In this document: one piece after another, positions 14,999 through 23,619 of the stretch
Layout of the letters: every line of letters begins with the position of its first letter
Position numbering within the stretch: the first letter of the stretch is position 1
Assembly: GCA_963781305.1 (NCBI GenBank)
Contig: CAWAFL010000014.1
Span: 620,001 to 684,000, forward strand
Length of the DNA: 64,000 nucleotides
Source of the DNA: DASXMT01 sp963781305
GTDB taxonomy: Bacteria > Actinomycetota > Acidimicrobiia > Acidimicrobiales > RAAP-2
Direction: 5' to 3'
Program-made: the position numbers and the translations under genes
The notes under the pieces: generated by a model
Databases searched by the model: none
What the model was told of the DNA's origin: nothing
The model's input: the letters and a program-made list of their open reading frames with translations, nothing else

Positions 14999-16606
14999 AT
15001 GGCACTGGATGTAGGACGTCGCCTGATGCAACGGACGCTCCGGGTCCCTGGTACGCGGGCGCCGTCGGTCACCATCGTGGGAGCGGGGCTGTCCGGGCTG
15101 GCCATGGCCATCCAGTTGCGTCGATCGGGAGTCACTGACATGACCATCCTCGAACAGTCTGATGGCGTGGGCGGGACCTGGCGGGACAATACCTACCCCG
15201 GGAGCGGGTGCGATGTTCCCTCCCACCTCTACTCGTTCTCGTTCGCCTCCAAGACCGACTGGTCCCGACGTTTCGCCGAGCAGCCGGAGATCCTGGGCTA
15301 CGCCGAGGACTGCGTCGATCGCTTCGAGCTGGCCCGGCACATCCGCTTCGACACCAGAGTGGAAGAGGCCCACTTCGACGAGGAAGAGGGCCGGTGGCAC
15401 CTCACGGTGACCCCCCGAGGGGGTCTGCCCGACGAGGTCGTCTCCGATGTGGTGATCTTTGCCTGCGGGCAACTCAACCGACCGGCGGTCCCCGACCTGC
15501 CCGGTGCCGAGACCTTCGAGGGGACCAGCTTCCACTCGGCCCGATGGGACCACGACTGTGCGCTCGAGGGACGGCGGGTGGCCGTGGTGGGCAACGGCGC
15601 CAGCGCCATCCAGTTCGTCCCCCCGGTGGCCGGCCGGGCCTCGGCACTCACGATCTTCCAGCGCAGCACCAACTACGTCGGGCCCAAGCCCGATCGTGCC
15701 TATGGCGCCGTCGAACGATGGTGCCTGGAGCACATCCGGCCCTTCGAGCTGGCCTACCGGTGGAAGATCTACTGGTCGTTCGAAGCTCGATGGTTACTGT
15801 TCCGTCGCGACGGCTGGGTCGGCCGGAAACTGGCTCGCCGATTCGACAATGGCATCCGCACCCAAGTGGTCTCCGACCGTTTGCCCGAGGCGTCGGTGGT
15901 CCCGGACTACCCCCTGGGCTGCAAGCGCATCCTCATCTCCAATGACTGGTACCCGACCCTCCACCGACCCAACGTCGAAGTGGTCACCGATCCCATCGAC
16001 CACATCGAAACCAATGCCGTAGTCACCACCGGCGGTCGACGCGTCCCGGCCGATGTGTTGATCTACGCAACCGGATTCCACACCACCGACTTCCTCTCAC
16101 ACATCACCATCGCCGGGGTCGACGGTCGGAAGCTGGCCGACCAGTGGAGGACCGGGGCCGAGGCCTACCTCGGCATGACCGTTCCCGGATTCCCCAACTG
16201 CTTTTTGCTGTACGGACCCAACACCAACCTGGGCCACAACTCGATCCTTTTCATGGTCGAACGGCAGGTGAGCTACGTCCTCCACACCCTGGCCCTGACC
16301 GCGGTAGCCGGGCGTTCCTCTCGGTCCCGCGTATCGGTCGACGTCAAGACGGAGGCGTATCGCCGAGACACTGGCCGGACCCAACGGCTCATGACCACGA
16401 CGGCATGGGCGGGAAGCTGTCGCAGTTGGTACAAGACGGCGACGGGTCGGATCACCAACAATTGGCCGAGCTGGACGTTGCGCTACTGGCTCGACACCTT
16501 GCGTGTCCGCCGGGACGACCTGGTGTTCCATCAAGCCGGTGCCCCGGCGACGGACGAAAACGTGACCAGGGGCGGTGCGCACCACATCACGGGGTCAGCA
16601 TCGTAG
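14999..16606 (+). CDS. Flavin-containing (Baeyer-Villiger-type) monooxygenase
   Basis: The protein has about 535 residues with two Rossmann motifs: VTIVGAGLSGLA near residue 24 for FAD and VAVVGNGASAIQ near residue 196 for NADPH. Between them lies FEGTSFHSARWD, which fits the Baeyer-Villiger fingerprint FxGxxxHxxxW. Such enzymes insert oxygen next to a ketone or oxidise S/N atoms, using FAD, NADPH and O2 in the cytoplasm. The ATG at 14999 follows a GGAG ribosome site. The permease at 16638 follows within about 30 bases and may be co-transcribed. The substrate cannot be read from the sequence. Confidence 0.9.
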   Translation: MALDVGRRLMQRTLRVPGTRAPSVTIVGAGLSGLAMAIQLRRSGVTDMTILEQSDGVGGTWRDNTYPGSGCDVPSHLYSFSFASKTDWSRRFAEQPEILGYAEDCVDRFELARHIRFDTRVEEAHFDEEEGRWHLTVTPRGGLPDEVVSDVVIFACGQLNRPAVPDLPGAETFEGTSFHSARWDHDCALEGRRVAVVGNGASAIQFVPPVAGRASALTIFQRSTNYVGPKPDRAYGAVERWCLEHIRPFELAYRWKIYWSFEARWLLFRRDGWVGRKLARRFDNGIRTQVVSDRLPEASVVPDYPLGCKRILISNDWYPTLHRPNVEVVTDPIDHIETNAVVTTGGRRVPADVLIYATGFHTTDFLSHITIAGVDGRKLADQWRTGAEAYLGMTVPGFPNCFLLYGPNTNLGHNSILFMVERQVSYVLHTLALTAVAGRSSRSRVSVDVKTEAYRRDTGRTQRLMTTTAWAGSCRSWYKTATGRITNNWPSWTLRYWLDTLRVRRDDLVFHQAGAPATDENVTRGGAHHITGSAS

Positions 16607-16637
16607 GACGGACGCCCCGCGAGCTCCGGAAACGACC

Positions 16638-17738
16638 ATGGCATGGTTTCGGACCCGTGCTATGCCCAAGAGCAGCGTGAGCACCGACCTCGTCCATTCC
16701 CTCAGCCAAACCTGGCCGCCGTTCGTGCTCATCGCCGGGCTGTTGCTCATCGGCACGGTCGCCGCCTCCGACGGACTGTTCGAAGCGGCCGGCGCGGCCA
16801 TCGCCCGGCTGCCCGGCGGGGGTTTGGTGCTGTTCCTATCGATGATGGCGTTGGTGGCCGCCGTCACCGTCGTCTTGAACCTGGACACCTCGGTGGTGTT
16901 CCTGACGCCGATCCTTCTCCACGCCGCTCGCCGCCGGAGGATCGACGAGACCGCGTTCCTCTACGGCGCCGTCTTCATGTCGAACTCGGCGTCCCTGCTG
17001 CTTCCCGGTTCGAATCTCACCAACCTTCTGGTCCTCGCCGATACCCACACCAGCGGGAGCGAGTTCGCCGCGCAGATGCTGCCGGCCTGGGTCGCAGCCG
17101 TGGTCGTGACGGCCGTCGTCGTCGTGATCTGGCGGCATCGGGACTGGCGTCAGCCCGGGCACCGCGGCGACGCGGAGCGCCTGACTCTTCGGCCCGGATT
17201 CGGACTGGTCGGGTTGATCGCCGCGCTCGTCCTCGTGCTGGTACTGCCCAATCCGGCCATTCCGATCGTCGTGACCGGGGTCATCGTGGCCGGCGCCCAG
17301 ATCGTCGCCGGACGGGTCTCGCTCCCGACGACAACCCGGGCGGTGAACGTTCCCGTGCTCGCCGGCCTGTTCGTGTCGGCCACCGTGCTCGGCACGGTGG
17401 CCCGACAGTGGGACGGGCCGGCCCGGCTCATGGCCTCGCTGGGATCGTGGGCCACGGCCTGGGTGGGAGTGGGTACGGCGTCGCTCATCAACAACCTCCC
17501 CGCCGCCGTACTGCTGTCCTCCCGGCCCCCGGCCCACCCCCGGGCTCTGCTCATCGGACTGGACCTCGGCCCCAATCTGGTCATCACCGGATCGTTGTCC
17601 GCCATCTTCTGGATGCGGGTGGCCCGTTCGGAGCGGGCCACTCCCTCCGCCCGCACCTACACCAAGGTGGGCCTGGTCCTGGTTCCCCTCTCGGTGGCTG
17701 CCTCGCTCGTGGCGCTCAGCGCGCTCGCAGGAGGCTGA
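16638..17738 (+). CDS. ArsB/SLC13-type membrane permease
   Basis: The protein has about 366 residues and roughly ten hydrophobic helices. Two inverted-repeat signatures of the ArsB/NhaD/CitMHS superfamily are present: LNLDTSVVFLTPILLHAAR with SASLLLPGSNLTNLLVL in the first half, and SLINNLPAAVLLSS with DLGPNLVITGSLSAIFW in the second. The latter matches ArsB, which exports arsenite. No arsenic gene lies nearby, so the substrate is open. The ATG at 16638 (MAWFRTR) is preferred to a start at 16575, which lies within the preceding gene. Confidence 0.82.
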   Translation: MAWFRTRAMPKSSVSTDLVHSLSQTWPPFVLIAGLLLIGTVAASDGLFEAAGAAIARLPGGGLVLFLSMMALVAAVTVVLNLDTSVVFLTPILLHAARRRRIDETAFLYGAVFMSNSASLLLPGSNLTNLLVLADTHTSGSEFAAQMLPAWVAAVVVTAVVVVIWRHRDWRQPGHRGDAERLTLRPGFGLVGLIAALVLVLVLPNPAIPIVVTGVIVAGAQIVAGRVSLPTTTRAVNVPVLAGLFVSATVLGTVARQWDGPARLMASLGSWATAWVGVGTASLINNLPAAVLLSSRPPAHPRALLIGLDLGPNLVITGSLSAIFWMRVARSERATPSARTYTKVGLVLVPLSVAASLVALSALAGG

Positions 17739-17746
17739 ACCGGCGT

Positions 17747-18151
17747 TCAGGTCGGGTCGTAGTACCGCAACTCGATCATGTTGCCGTCGGGGTCCCGGAT
17801 GTACAACGAGGTGCCCTCGCCCTGGGCGCCGTACCGTCGAGCGGGTCCGTCGACCACGACGAACCGGCCGCTCGCCTTGACCGACTCGAAGTCGACCGGC
17901 GCCACCACCAGGCACACGTGGTCGACGTTCTCCCCCGTACGGGAGATGGCCAGCAGGTCGATGATGGTCGTCGGATCGACGCGGACCGACGGGAAGGGTG
18001 CCTCGCGGCGGCGCCACTCGTCGACTCGCACCGGGGCGAGACCCAGCTCCCCACAGTAGAAGGCCAACGACCGCTCCACGTCGTCCACAGCCAGAACGAC
18101 GTGGTCCATCCCGACCACGGAGAGTGTCTCGGCGTTGCTGATTTCGGTCAC
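17747..18151 (-). CDS. VOC (glyoxalase/dioxygenase) superfamily protein
   Basis: The protein of about 134 residues consists of one vicinal-oxygen-chelate domain of two beta-alpha-beta-beta-beta modules. Metal ligands are visible as His in VGMDHVVLAV, His in VDHVCLVV and Glu in NMIELRYYDP. DPDGNMIE is the typical closing motif. The GTG at 18151 gives the usual family length; a longer open frame upstream reads as a shadow. It converges on the permease gene, ending nine bases beyond it. The reaction cannot be predicted. Confidence 0.8.
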   Translation of the reverse strand: MTEISNAETLSVVGMDHVVLAVDDVERSLAFYCGELGLAPVRVDEWRRREAPFPSVRVDPTTIIDLLAISRTGENVDHVCLVVAPVDFESVKASGRFVVVDGPARRYGAQGEGTSLYIRDPDGNMIELRYYDPT

Positions 18152-18216
18152 GGTCCCGATCGTCCCACACCTCCCCCTCCAGACGGGTCCCCCGGCCCTT
18201 GCTACCGTTGTCCGCC

Positions 18217-20076
18217 ATGTCCAGCAGCGGTCCATCGGGGCCCGCTACCGACCCTTCCCGTCGATCCCGACGTGGCTCTTCCTCCAACGAGGGGGATCTG
18301 GGCGCGTTCGAGTCCATGGCCCAACCACAGCCCACCCCAGGTCAGCAGCCAGAAACTGCACGCAATCGACCCCGGCCACCTCATCATGCCCACCGGGTTC
18401 GAGACGATGGCACGGCGCGGCACGGCCCTCGTCCATCGGCACGTCACTCGCGCCCACGCCCCGGTTCGACCGCCCGGCGCTCCACGTTCGACGAGTCTGG
18501 CCTCAGCGCCCTCGGGAAGCAGATGCGGCAGCTGTCCCTCAATGAGAGGAAGGCGAGGCGGCGCAGCCACCGCGTCCGGCGCATCCTCCTCGGGGTCACT
18601 GCGTTGATCGTGCTCCTCGCCGGCGGGGCCTTCGGATACGACTGGTACCTGAACCACCAGATCCACCGGATCACGGTCAGGGGCCTTTCTGCCGGCCTGG
18701 TCGACGGGGCCGACGCCCACACCCAGAACATCCTCATGGTCGGGTCCACGACCCGGTGCGGACTGGCCCAGCAGAACGCGGCGTACGGGCTCTGTTCACA
18801 GGGCGTGACCGGGGTGAACAGCGACGTGGTGATGATTCTCCATGTGGACCCGGCGCAGCGCACGGTATCCGTTCTCTCCATACCCCGCGACCTGTTCATC
18901 CCCAATGCCCGCACCACCGGAGCCAACAAGATCGATGCCGCCCTGTACCAGGGGCCCACGCAGTTGGTGGCGGCCATCCAGGAGGACTTCGGCATCCCCA
19001 TCCAGCACTACGTGGAACTGAATTTCGACACCTTCGCCAACGTGGTCGATGCCCTGGGTGGGATCAACATGTACTTCCCCGAGCCCGTCTACGACGCCTA
19101 CTCCGGGTTGAACGTCCAAAGCCCCGGCTGCGTGCACCTGGACGGAGTCCGTGCCCTCCAGGTGGTCCGGGCCCGGCACCTGCAATACAAGGCGCCCGGT
19201 GTCACGTCCACCGACCCCACGACCTGGCCGGCGGAGAACCAGAGCGACCTGGCCCGCATCCGGAGGGATCACGAATTCCTTCGGGTGCTGGCCACCGCCG
19301 TGGCCAAGAACGGCCTGGCCAACCCCATCACCGACTTCCACCTGGTCTCGGGGATCGCACCCCAGCTCTCGGTGGACCAGCAATTCTCCCAGTCGGCCAT
19401 GGTCAGCCTGATCAGCACCTTCCACTCGGTCAACGCCAATTCGGCACCCCAGCTCACCATGCCCGTGTCGGTCGGCCCGGCCGCGTCCTACGTCTACCAG
19501 GGCGGCGACTACGGTGAGATCGAATTTCCCAGCGAGGTACAGGACCAACAGGTCATCGACCGGTTCTTGCGGGTGAGCCCCAAGACGGACACCATGCACG
19601 GCGGCAAGCTTCCATCCCCGAGCACGGTCTCGGTATCCGTCCTGAACGGTTCGGGCGCCACCAACCAGGCGGCGGACACCTCCCAATCGCTTCAGGCTCT
19701 GGGCTTCCAGGTCACCGGCATCGGAGACACGCCCTCGGTGGCCACCCAATCGGAGACGGTCGTCTACTACGCACACATGACAGCGGCCGATGAGGCCGCC
19801 GCCCAGTCCGTCGCCCATTCCCTCTCGGGGGCCGTCGTCATGGCCGTGGGCCCCACCGCCGACGGCGCCCAGGTGACCGTGGTGACCGGCACCCAGTTCG
19901 CCGTCGATCTGCCGGCCGTGCCGCCCACCTCGGCTCCGACGACGGCGCCGTCCACGTCGGCGGCGGGCAGCTCCGCATCGGTCGACGCCGGCTTCCTCCC
20001 GCCGACAGCGTCGACCCAAGGCCTGCAGCCATGGGATCCCCGCTCCTGCACCGCCACGGGCGGCAAGGGTCCCTGA
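18217..20076 (+). CDS. LytR-CpsA-Psr (LCP) family protein with LytR_C domain
   Basis: LCP proteins transfer undecaprenyl-linked glycopolymers to the cell wall. The protein has 619 residues: a basic, Pro-rich cytoplasmic N-terminus of about 120, one membrane helix (residues about 122-141), the LCP domain (about 160-390) and a C-terminal LytR_C domain (VSVSVLNGSGATNQAA). In the LCP domain the conserved arginines and acidic residues appear in NSDVVMILHVD, LSIPRDLFI and SDLARIRRDHEFL. A Pro/Thr-rich tail closes the protein. The ATG at 18217 is taken; a TTG six codons earlier is less likely. A second LytR_C protein is encoded at 45989-46561. Confidence 0.9.
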   Translation: MSSSGPSGPATDPSRRSRRGSSSNEGDLGAFESMAQPQPTPGQQPETARNRPRPPHHAHRVRDDGTARHGPRPSARHSRPRPGSTARRSTFDESGLSALGKQMRQLSLNERKARRRSHRVRRILLGVTALIVLLAGGAFGYDWYLNHQIHRITVRGLSAGLVDGADAHTQNILMVGSTTRCGLAQQNAAYGLCSQGVTGVNSDVVMILHVDPAQRTVSVLSIPRDLFIPNARTTGANKIDAALYQGPTQLVAAIQEDFGIPIQHYVELNFDTFANVVDALGGINMYFPEPVYDAYSGLNVQSPGCVHLDGVRALQVVRARHLQYKAPGVTSTDPTTWPAENQSDLARIRRDHEFLRVLATAVAKNGLANPITDFHLVSGIAPQLSVDQQFSQSAMVSLISTFHSVNANSAPQLTMPVSVGPAASYVYQGGDYGEIEFPSEVQDQQVIDRFLRVSPKTDTMHGGKLPSPSTVSVSVLNGSGATNQAADTSQSLQALGFQVTGIGDTPSVATQSETVVYYAHMTAADEAAAQSVAHSLSGAVVMAVGPTADGAQVTVVTGTQFAVDLPAVPPTSAPTTAPSTSAAGSSASVDAGFLPPTASTQGLQPWDPRSCTATGGKGP

Positions 20077-20166
20077 GCCTGAATTTCCGGCGCCCGCCGA
20101 TCAGCGACGGGAAGCCTCACCATCCATAGTGCGTTCACGAGGGAATTTGCTCTAGGCAGGGTAAAG

Positions 20167-20231
20167 CCAGAACGGAACGGTTGCGTTCTGGTCCAGGGTT
20201 CCCTATAGTGAGTGAGACGGAACCGTTCCGT
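20167..20231 (+). promoter_or_regulatory. TetR-type operators around a sigma-70-like promoter for the tetR-MFS unit
   Basis: The -35 box TTGCGT (20181-20186) and -10 box TATAGT (20204-20209) are 17 bp apart. One inverted repeat with arms CCAGAACG and CGTTCTGG spans 20167-20191 and covers the -35 box. A second perfect 7-1-7 palindrome, ACGGAACCGTTCCGT, lies at 20217-20231, just after the transcription start. The shared ACGGAAC core suggests both bind the TetR protein encoded 25 bases downstream, giving autorepression and control of the pump. Confidence 0.72.
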
Positions 20232-20255
20232 TTTTAAGCCTCCTCAGGACACGCC

Positions 20256-20867
20256 GTGATCGCACCGCTCGCCACCAGCACCTCAGACCCGGAGCGCCGG
20301 CCCAGTGGTGCCCGCGCCGAGGCTCGTGAACAGGCCATCCTGGATGCCGCGCTGGAGCTCATCCTGGAGGTGGGCTACGACCGCCTGAGCATGGATGCCC
20401 TGGCCGAGCGGGCCCACGCCGGCAAGGCCACCATCTACCGGCACTGGTCGGGAAAGGCCGAGGTTGTGGCCGAGGCGATCCGCCAGCGCCATTCCGCCGA
20501 AGAGCTCGTGGCCGACACCGGGTCGCTCCGAGGCGACCTGCTGGCCACCATTTCCAGCATGGATGCATCGGTGTCGTCCGAGGACGGGGCCCTGATCTCC
20601 GGCGTGCTCTGCGCCATGCGCACCGATCCCGTCTTGGCCAACCTGATGCGGACACAGATGGTCGAGAGCAAGCGCACCAACCTGATGCAACTCGTGGACC
20701 GGGCCATCGCCAGGGAGGAGCTGCCGGCGAGCGCAGCCGGCGATGTCCTCTACGAGGTACTGCCCGCCATGGTCATCACCCGCTTGGTGATCAACGGCGA
20801 GGAATTGACTGAGGAGTTCGCCGCTCATCTGGTCGACGACATCCTCGTCCCGCTACTGCAGCACTGA
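20256..20867 (+). CDS. TetR family transcriptional regulator
   Basis: The protein has 203 residues. The N-terminal helix-turn-helix reads ILDAALELILEVGYDRLSM followed by ATIYRHWSGKAEVV, the canonical TetR recognition helix (T-x-Y-x-x-x-x-x-K). The C-terminal ligand domain is of the common TetR_C type (LADPV-like VLANLMRTQM). The GTG start at 20256 lies after an AGGA site. It is followed 24 bases later by an MFS exporter, the usual repressor-pump pairing. The two palindromes at its promoter are the likely operators; the inducer is unknown. Confidence 0.9.
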   Translation: MIAPLATSTSDPERRPSGARAEAREQAILDAALELILEVGYDRLSMDALAERAHAGKATIYRHWSGKAEVVAEAIRQRHSAEELVADTGSLRGDLLATISSMDASVSSEDGALISGVLCAMRTDPVLANLMRTQMVESKRTNLMQLVDRAIAREELPASAAGDVLYEVLPAMVITRLVINGEELTEEFAAHLVDDILVPLLQH

Positions 20868-20891
20868 CCGCCCCGACCCCAAGGAGCACCG

Positions 20892-22427
20892 ATGACATCT
20901 CTATTCGACGCGCCATCTTCAGCGTCCGAGCTCGACGGGCCCGACCCGAAGCGGTGGCTGGCGCTGGGCATCGTCGCCGTGGCCCAGCTCATGGTGGTGC
21001 TCGACGCATCCATCGTGACCATCGCCCTTCCCTCGGCTCAGCACTCGCTGCATATCTCCACCGGGAACCGCCAGTGGATGATCACTGCGTACACGCTTGC
21101 ATTCGGCGGGCTGTTGCTCCTCGGCGGCCGGATCGCCGACTACATCGGCCGGAAGCGGGCGTTCATCATCGGGCTGATCGGATTCGCGGCCGCGTCGGCC
21201 CTGGGCGGCGTGGCCGTCAGCTCGGGAATGCTGTTCGGCGCCAGGGCATTGCAGGGAGCCTTTGCCGCGTTGCTTGCTCCTGCGGCGCTCTCGCTCATCA
21301 CCGTGACCTTCACCGAGGTGAAGGAGCGAGCCACAGCGTTCGGCGTCTACGGGGCCATCTCCGGAGGCGGTGCGGCCATCGGCTTGATCCTGGGCGGCGT
21401 GCTCACCGAGTTCGCCTCCTGGCGCTGGTGCTTGCTGGTCAACGTGCCCATCGCCATCATCGCCGCACTGGCGGCCGTACCGGTCGTCCGTGAAAGCCGG
21501 GCCCACGGCAATACCAGCTACGACTTGCCCGGCGCGGCGACCATCACCCTCGGGCTGGTCTCGTTGGTCTACGGCTTCACCAAGGCCGAACAAGATGGGT
21601 GGGCAGCGTCGGCCACCGTCAGCTTCTTGTTGATCGCCGTGGCCCTGTTGGTGGCGTTCGTGGTCATCGAGCTGAGGAGCAAGAACCCCCTCCTCCCCAT
21701 GAGGATCATCCTGGAGCGCACCCGGGGCGGCTCATACCTGGCGTCGTTCCTGACCGGGGCCGGCTTGCTCGGGATGTTTCTCTTCCTGACCTACTACTTC
21801 CAGGGGACCCTGCACTTCTCGGCTCTCAAATCGGGGTTCGCCTTCCTGCCCTTCTCGGCCGGGATCATCGTCGCTGCCGGGGTGGCCAGCAGGCTGTTGC
21901 CCAAGGTGGGCCCCCGGGCGCTGATGACGGGCGGTCTCACCGCCGCCGCTCTGGGGATGTTCTGGCTGACCCAGATAGGCGTGCACACCTCGTTCGTCGC
22001 CCACGTCTTGCCGGCCGAGATCCTCATCAGCCTGGGTATGGGTATGGCCTTCGTGCCCTTGAGCAGTACCGCGCTGCACGGGGTCAGCAATCATGACGCC
22101 GGGGTGGCCAGCGCCATGGTCAACACGACCCAGCAAGTGGGAGGGTCGCTTGGCACCGCGCTGTTGAACACGCTGGCCGCGTCGGCCACTGCGGCCTATG
22201 TGGGCTCACACGTCCCGGGACCGGCCACCGTCGCCGCCGGGCAGGTGCACGGCTACTCGGTGGGCGCCCTGGTCGGTGGTGTCATCCTCGCGGTTGCCGC
22301 CCTTGCGGCGTTCGTCCTGGTCAAGGCGGGTCGACAGGACGTCGTCGCCACCGAGGCCGTCCTCGAGCCAGCCAGCCTTCCCGTCGAGGGCGCCACCAGG
22401 GAGAGTCTTCTGCCCGGAACCCCTTGA
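20892..22427 (+). CDS. MFS drug exporter of the DHA2 (14-helix) family
   Basis: The protein has 511 residues with about 14 hydrophobic helices. DHA2 signatures are LDASIVTIALPSAQ in helix 1, QWMITAYTLAFGGLLLLGG, and motif A, GRIADYIGRKR, between helices 2 and 3. Such EmrB/QacA-type pumps use the proton gradient to expel lipophilic cations, dyes or antibiotics. A consensus AAGGAG site lies seven bases before the ATG. It is co-transcribed with the upstream tetR gene, which probably represses it. Confidence 0.92.
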   Translation: MTSLFDAPSSASELDGPDPKRWLALGIVAVAQLMVVLDASIVTIALPSAQHSLHISTGNRQWMITAYTLAFGGLLLLGGRIADYIGRKRAFIIGLIGFAAASALGGVAVSSGMLFGARALQGAFAALLAPAALSLITVTFTEVKERATAFGVYGAISGGGAAIGLILGGVLTEFASWRWCLLVNVPIAIIAALAAVPVVRESRAHGNTSYDLPGAATITLGLVSLVYGFTKAEQDGWAASATVSFLLIAVALLVAFVVIELRSKNPLLPMRIILERTRGGSYLASFLTGAGLLGMFLFLTYYFQGTLHFSALKSGFAFLPFSAGIIVAAGVASRLLPKVGPRALMTGGLTAAALGMFWLTQIGVHTSFVAHVLPAEILISLGMGMAFVPLSSTALHGVSNHDAGVASAMVNTTQQVGGSLGTALLNTLAASATAAYVGSHVPGPATVAAGQVHGYSVGALVGGVILAVAALAAFVLVKAGRQDVVATEAVLEPASLPVEGATRESLLPGTP

Positions 22428-22481
22428 CAAGGCTAACGCTGTTAGCTACCTTGGAAGCTAACAGCGTTAGCCCCTAGGAGG
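22424..22481 (+). promoter_or_regulatory. Promoter with twin palindromic operators for the Ddn-like/tetR unit
   Basis: A -35 TTGACA (22424-22429) and -10 TACCTT (22447-22452) are spaced 17 bp. Two 15 bp palindromes, GCTAACGCTGTTAGC (22432-22446) and GCTAACAGCGTTAGC (22457-22471), are mirror images, so together they form a 16-8-16 perfect inverted repeat. They cover the spacer, the -10 box and the start point. AGGAGG at 22476 serves the ATG at 22487. The TetR protein encoded as the second gene is the obvious ligand. Confidence 0.8.
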
Positions 22482-22486
22482 TCACC

Positions 22487-22978
22487 ATGTCGTCAACTCC
22501 CTCGAATCAGGAATCAGCCAAGGCGCCGGTCCCCCACTACCGCCAGCCTGGATGGTTCACCAAGCACGTGTTCAACAACGTGGTGGCCGGCCTGACCCGC
22601 GCCGGGATCAGCATCTGGGGCAGTCGGGTCCTCGAGGTGAAGGGCCGCACCACCGGCCAGCCCCATCGGATCCCGGTCAACCTCTTGGACCTGGACGGGC
22701 GCCAGTACCTGGTCTCGGCCCGCGGGAACGGCCAGTGGGTCCGCAACGTCCGGGCCGCCCGCGGTCACCTCGAGCTCCTGGTCGGCCGGCGGCGTCAGGA
22801 GTGGGTGGCCACCGAACTGCCCGATGATGCCAAGGTCGACGTCCTGCGGGCCTACCTCCGCCGCTGGAAGGCAGAGGTAGGCGTGTTCTTCGACGGGGTC
22901 GACGCCGACTCCAGCGACGAAGAAATCCAGGCCATCGCCCCCAAGCATCCCGTGTTCGTGCTCGCCCCCGCTTCGTGA
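22487..22978 (+). CDS. Ddn-like deazaflavin (F420)-dependent nitroreductase family protein
   Basis: The protein has 163 residues of the split beta-barrel family that includes mycobacterial Ddn and F420H2-dependent quinone reductases. Typical phrases are LEVKGRTTGQPHRIPVN and YLVSARGNGQWVRNVRAA, corresponding to the TTGRKSG and phosphate-binding loops of Ddn. It is predicted to use reduced F420 to reduce quinones or electrophiles, protecting against oxidative or toxic compounds. It is directly controlled by the double operator upstream. Its stop overlaps the GTG of the next gene, a TetR regulator (GTGA). Confidence 0.8.
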   Translation: MSSTPSNQESAKAPVPHYRQPGWFTKHVFNNVVAGLTRAGISIWGSRVLEVKGRTTGQPHRIPVNLLDLDGRQYLVSARGNGQWVRNVRAARGHLELLVGRRRQEWVATELPDDAKVDVLRAYLRRWKAEVGVFFDGVDADSSDEEIQAIAPKHPVFVLAPAS

Positions 22979-23541
22979 GCGCCCCCAGCCACCCTGCACC
23001 CCCACCGGCGACGGTCCGCTCCCCCCGGGCCACCCAGGTGGTCGAAGCCGCCCGCCAGCTACTCGAGTCCAAGGGCCCCGACGCGCTGACCATGCGTCGG
23101 CTGGGCGACGTGCTCGGCATCCGGGCCCCGTCCATCTACAAGCACTTCCCGGGCAAACCGGCAGTCGAGCTGGCCATGATCGAAGACGCCATGGTCGAGC
23201 TGGGAACTGCGCTGCACAGGGCCGTGGCCGGGGCGACCAATGGCGAGGCAGTCACTCCCCTCCTGGTGGCCTATCGGGCCACCGCCCGTGCCCACCCCAA
23301 CCTGTACCGGCTGGCCACCAGCGGCGTGCTCCCCCGCCAGGACATGGCCGAGGGACTCGAGGACTGGACCGGTGAGCCCTTCTATCTGGCCACCGGCGAT
23401 CCTCATCAGGCCCAGGCCCTCTGGGCCTTTGCCCACGGCATGGTCGTCTTGGAGCTGGACCATCGGTTTCTGCCCGACTCCGACCTCGAGCGCACGTGGG
23501 CAGCCGGAGCGGCGGCGTTCGTAACCACCGTCCCGGTCTGA
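22975..23541 (+). CDS. TetR family transcriptional regulator
   Basis: The protein has 188 residues. The DNA-binding helices read VVEAARQLLESKGPDALTM and RAPSIYKHFPGKPAVELAM; the YKHF-x-K pattern is typical of TetR recognition helices. The GTG start overlaps the stop of the Ddn-like gene, so repressor and target are made together from one autoregulated promoter. The C-terminal domain should bind a small molecule. The stop codon lies inside a short 28 bp tandem repeat. Confidence 0.87.
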   Translation: MSAPSHPAPPPATVRSPRATQVVEAARQLLESKGPDALTMRRLGDVLGIRAPSIYKHFPGKPAVELAMIEDAMVELGTALHRAVAGATNGEAVTPLLVAYRATARAHPNLYRLATSGVLPRQDMAEGLEDWTGEPFYLATGDPHQAQALWAFAHGMVVLELDHRFLPDSDLERTWAAGAAAFVTTVPV

Positions 23542-23607
23542 GCGGGGGGTTCACGCTGTCCCGGTGTGACCGGGGGGTTCACGCTGTCCCGGTCTGACCG
23601 GGCCAGG
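23530..23607. repeat. 28 bp tandem repeat at the end of the second tetR gene
   Basis: The unit starting GTCCCGGTCTGA occurs at 23530-23557 and 23558-23585, with a partial third copy from 23586. The copies differ by one or two bases. The first copy contains the gene's own stop codon. It looks like a recent replication-slippage expansion in the gap between two convergent genes. Confidence 0.85.
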
Positions 23608-23619
23608 TCATGTCACCGG

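Noticed and set aside
14870..15733. Upstream extension of the YCII frame on the minus strand
   Set aside because: It runs antisense to the monooxygenase gene and lacks YCII or other domain signals.
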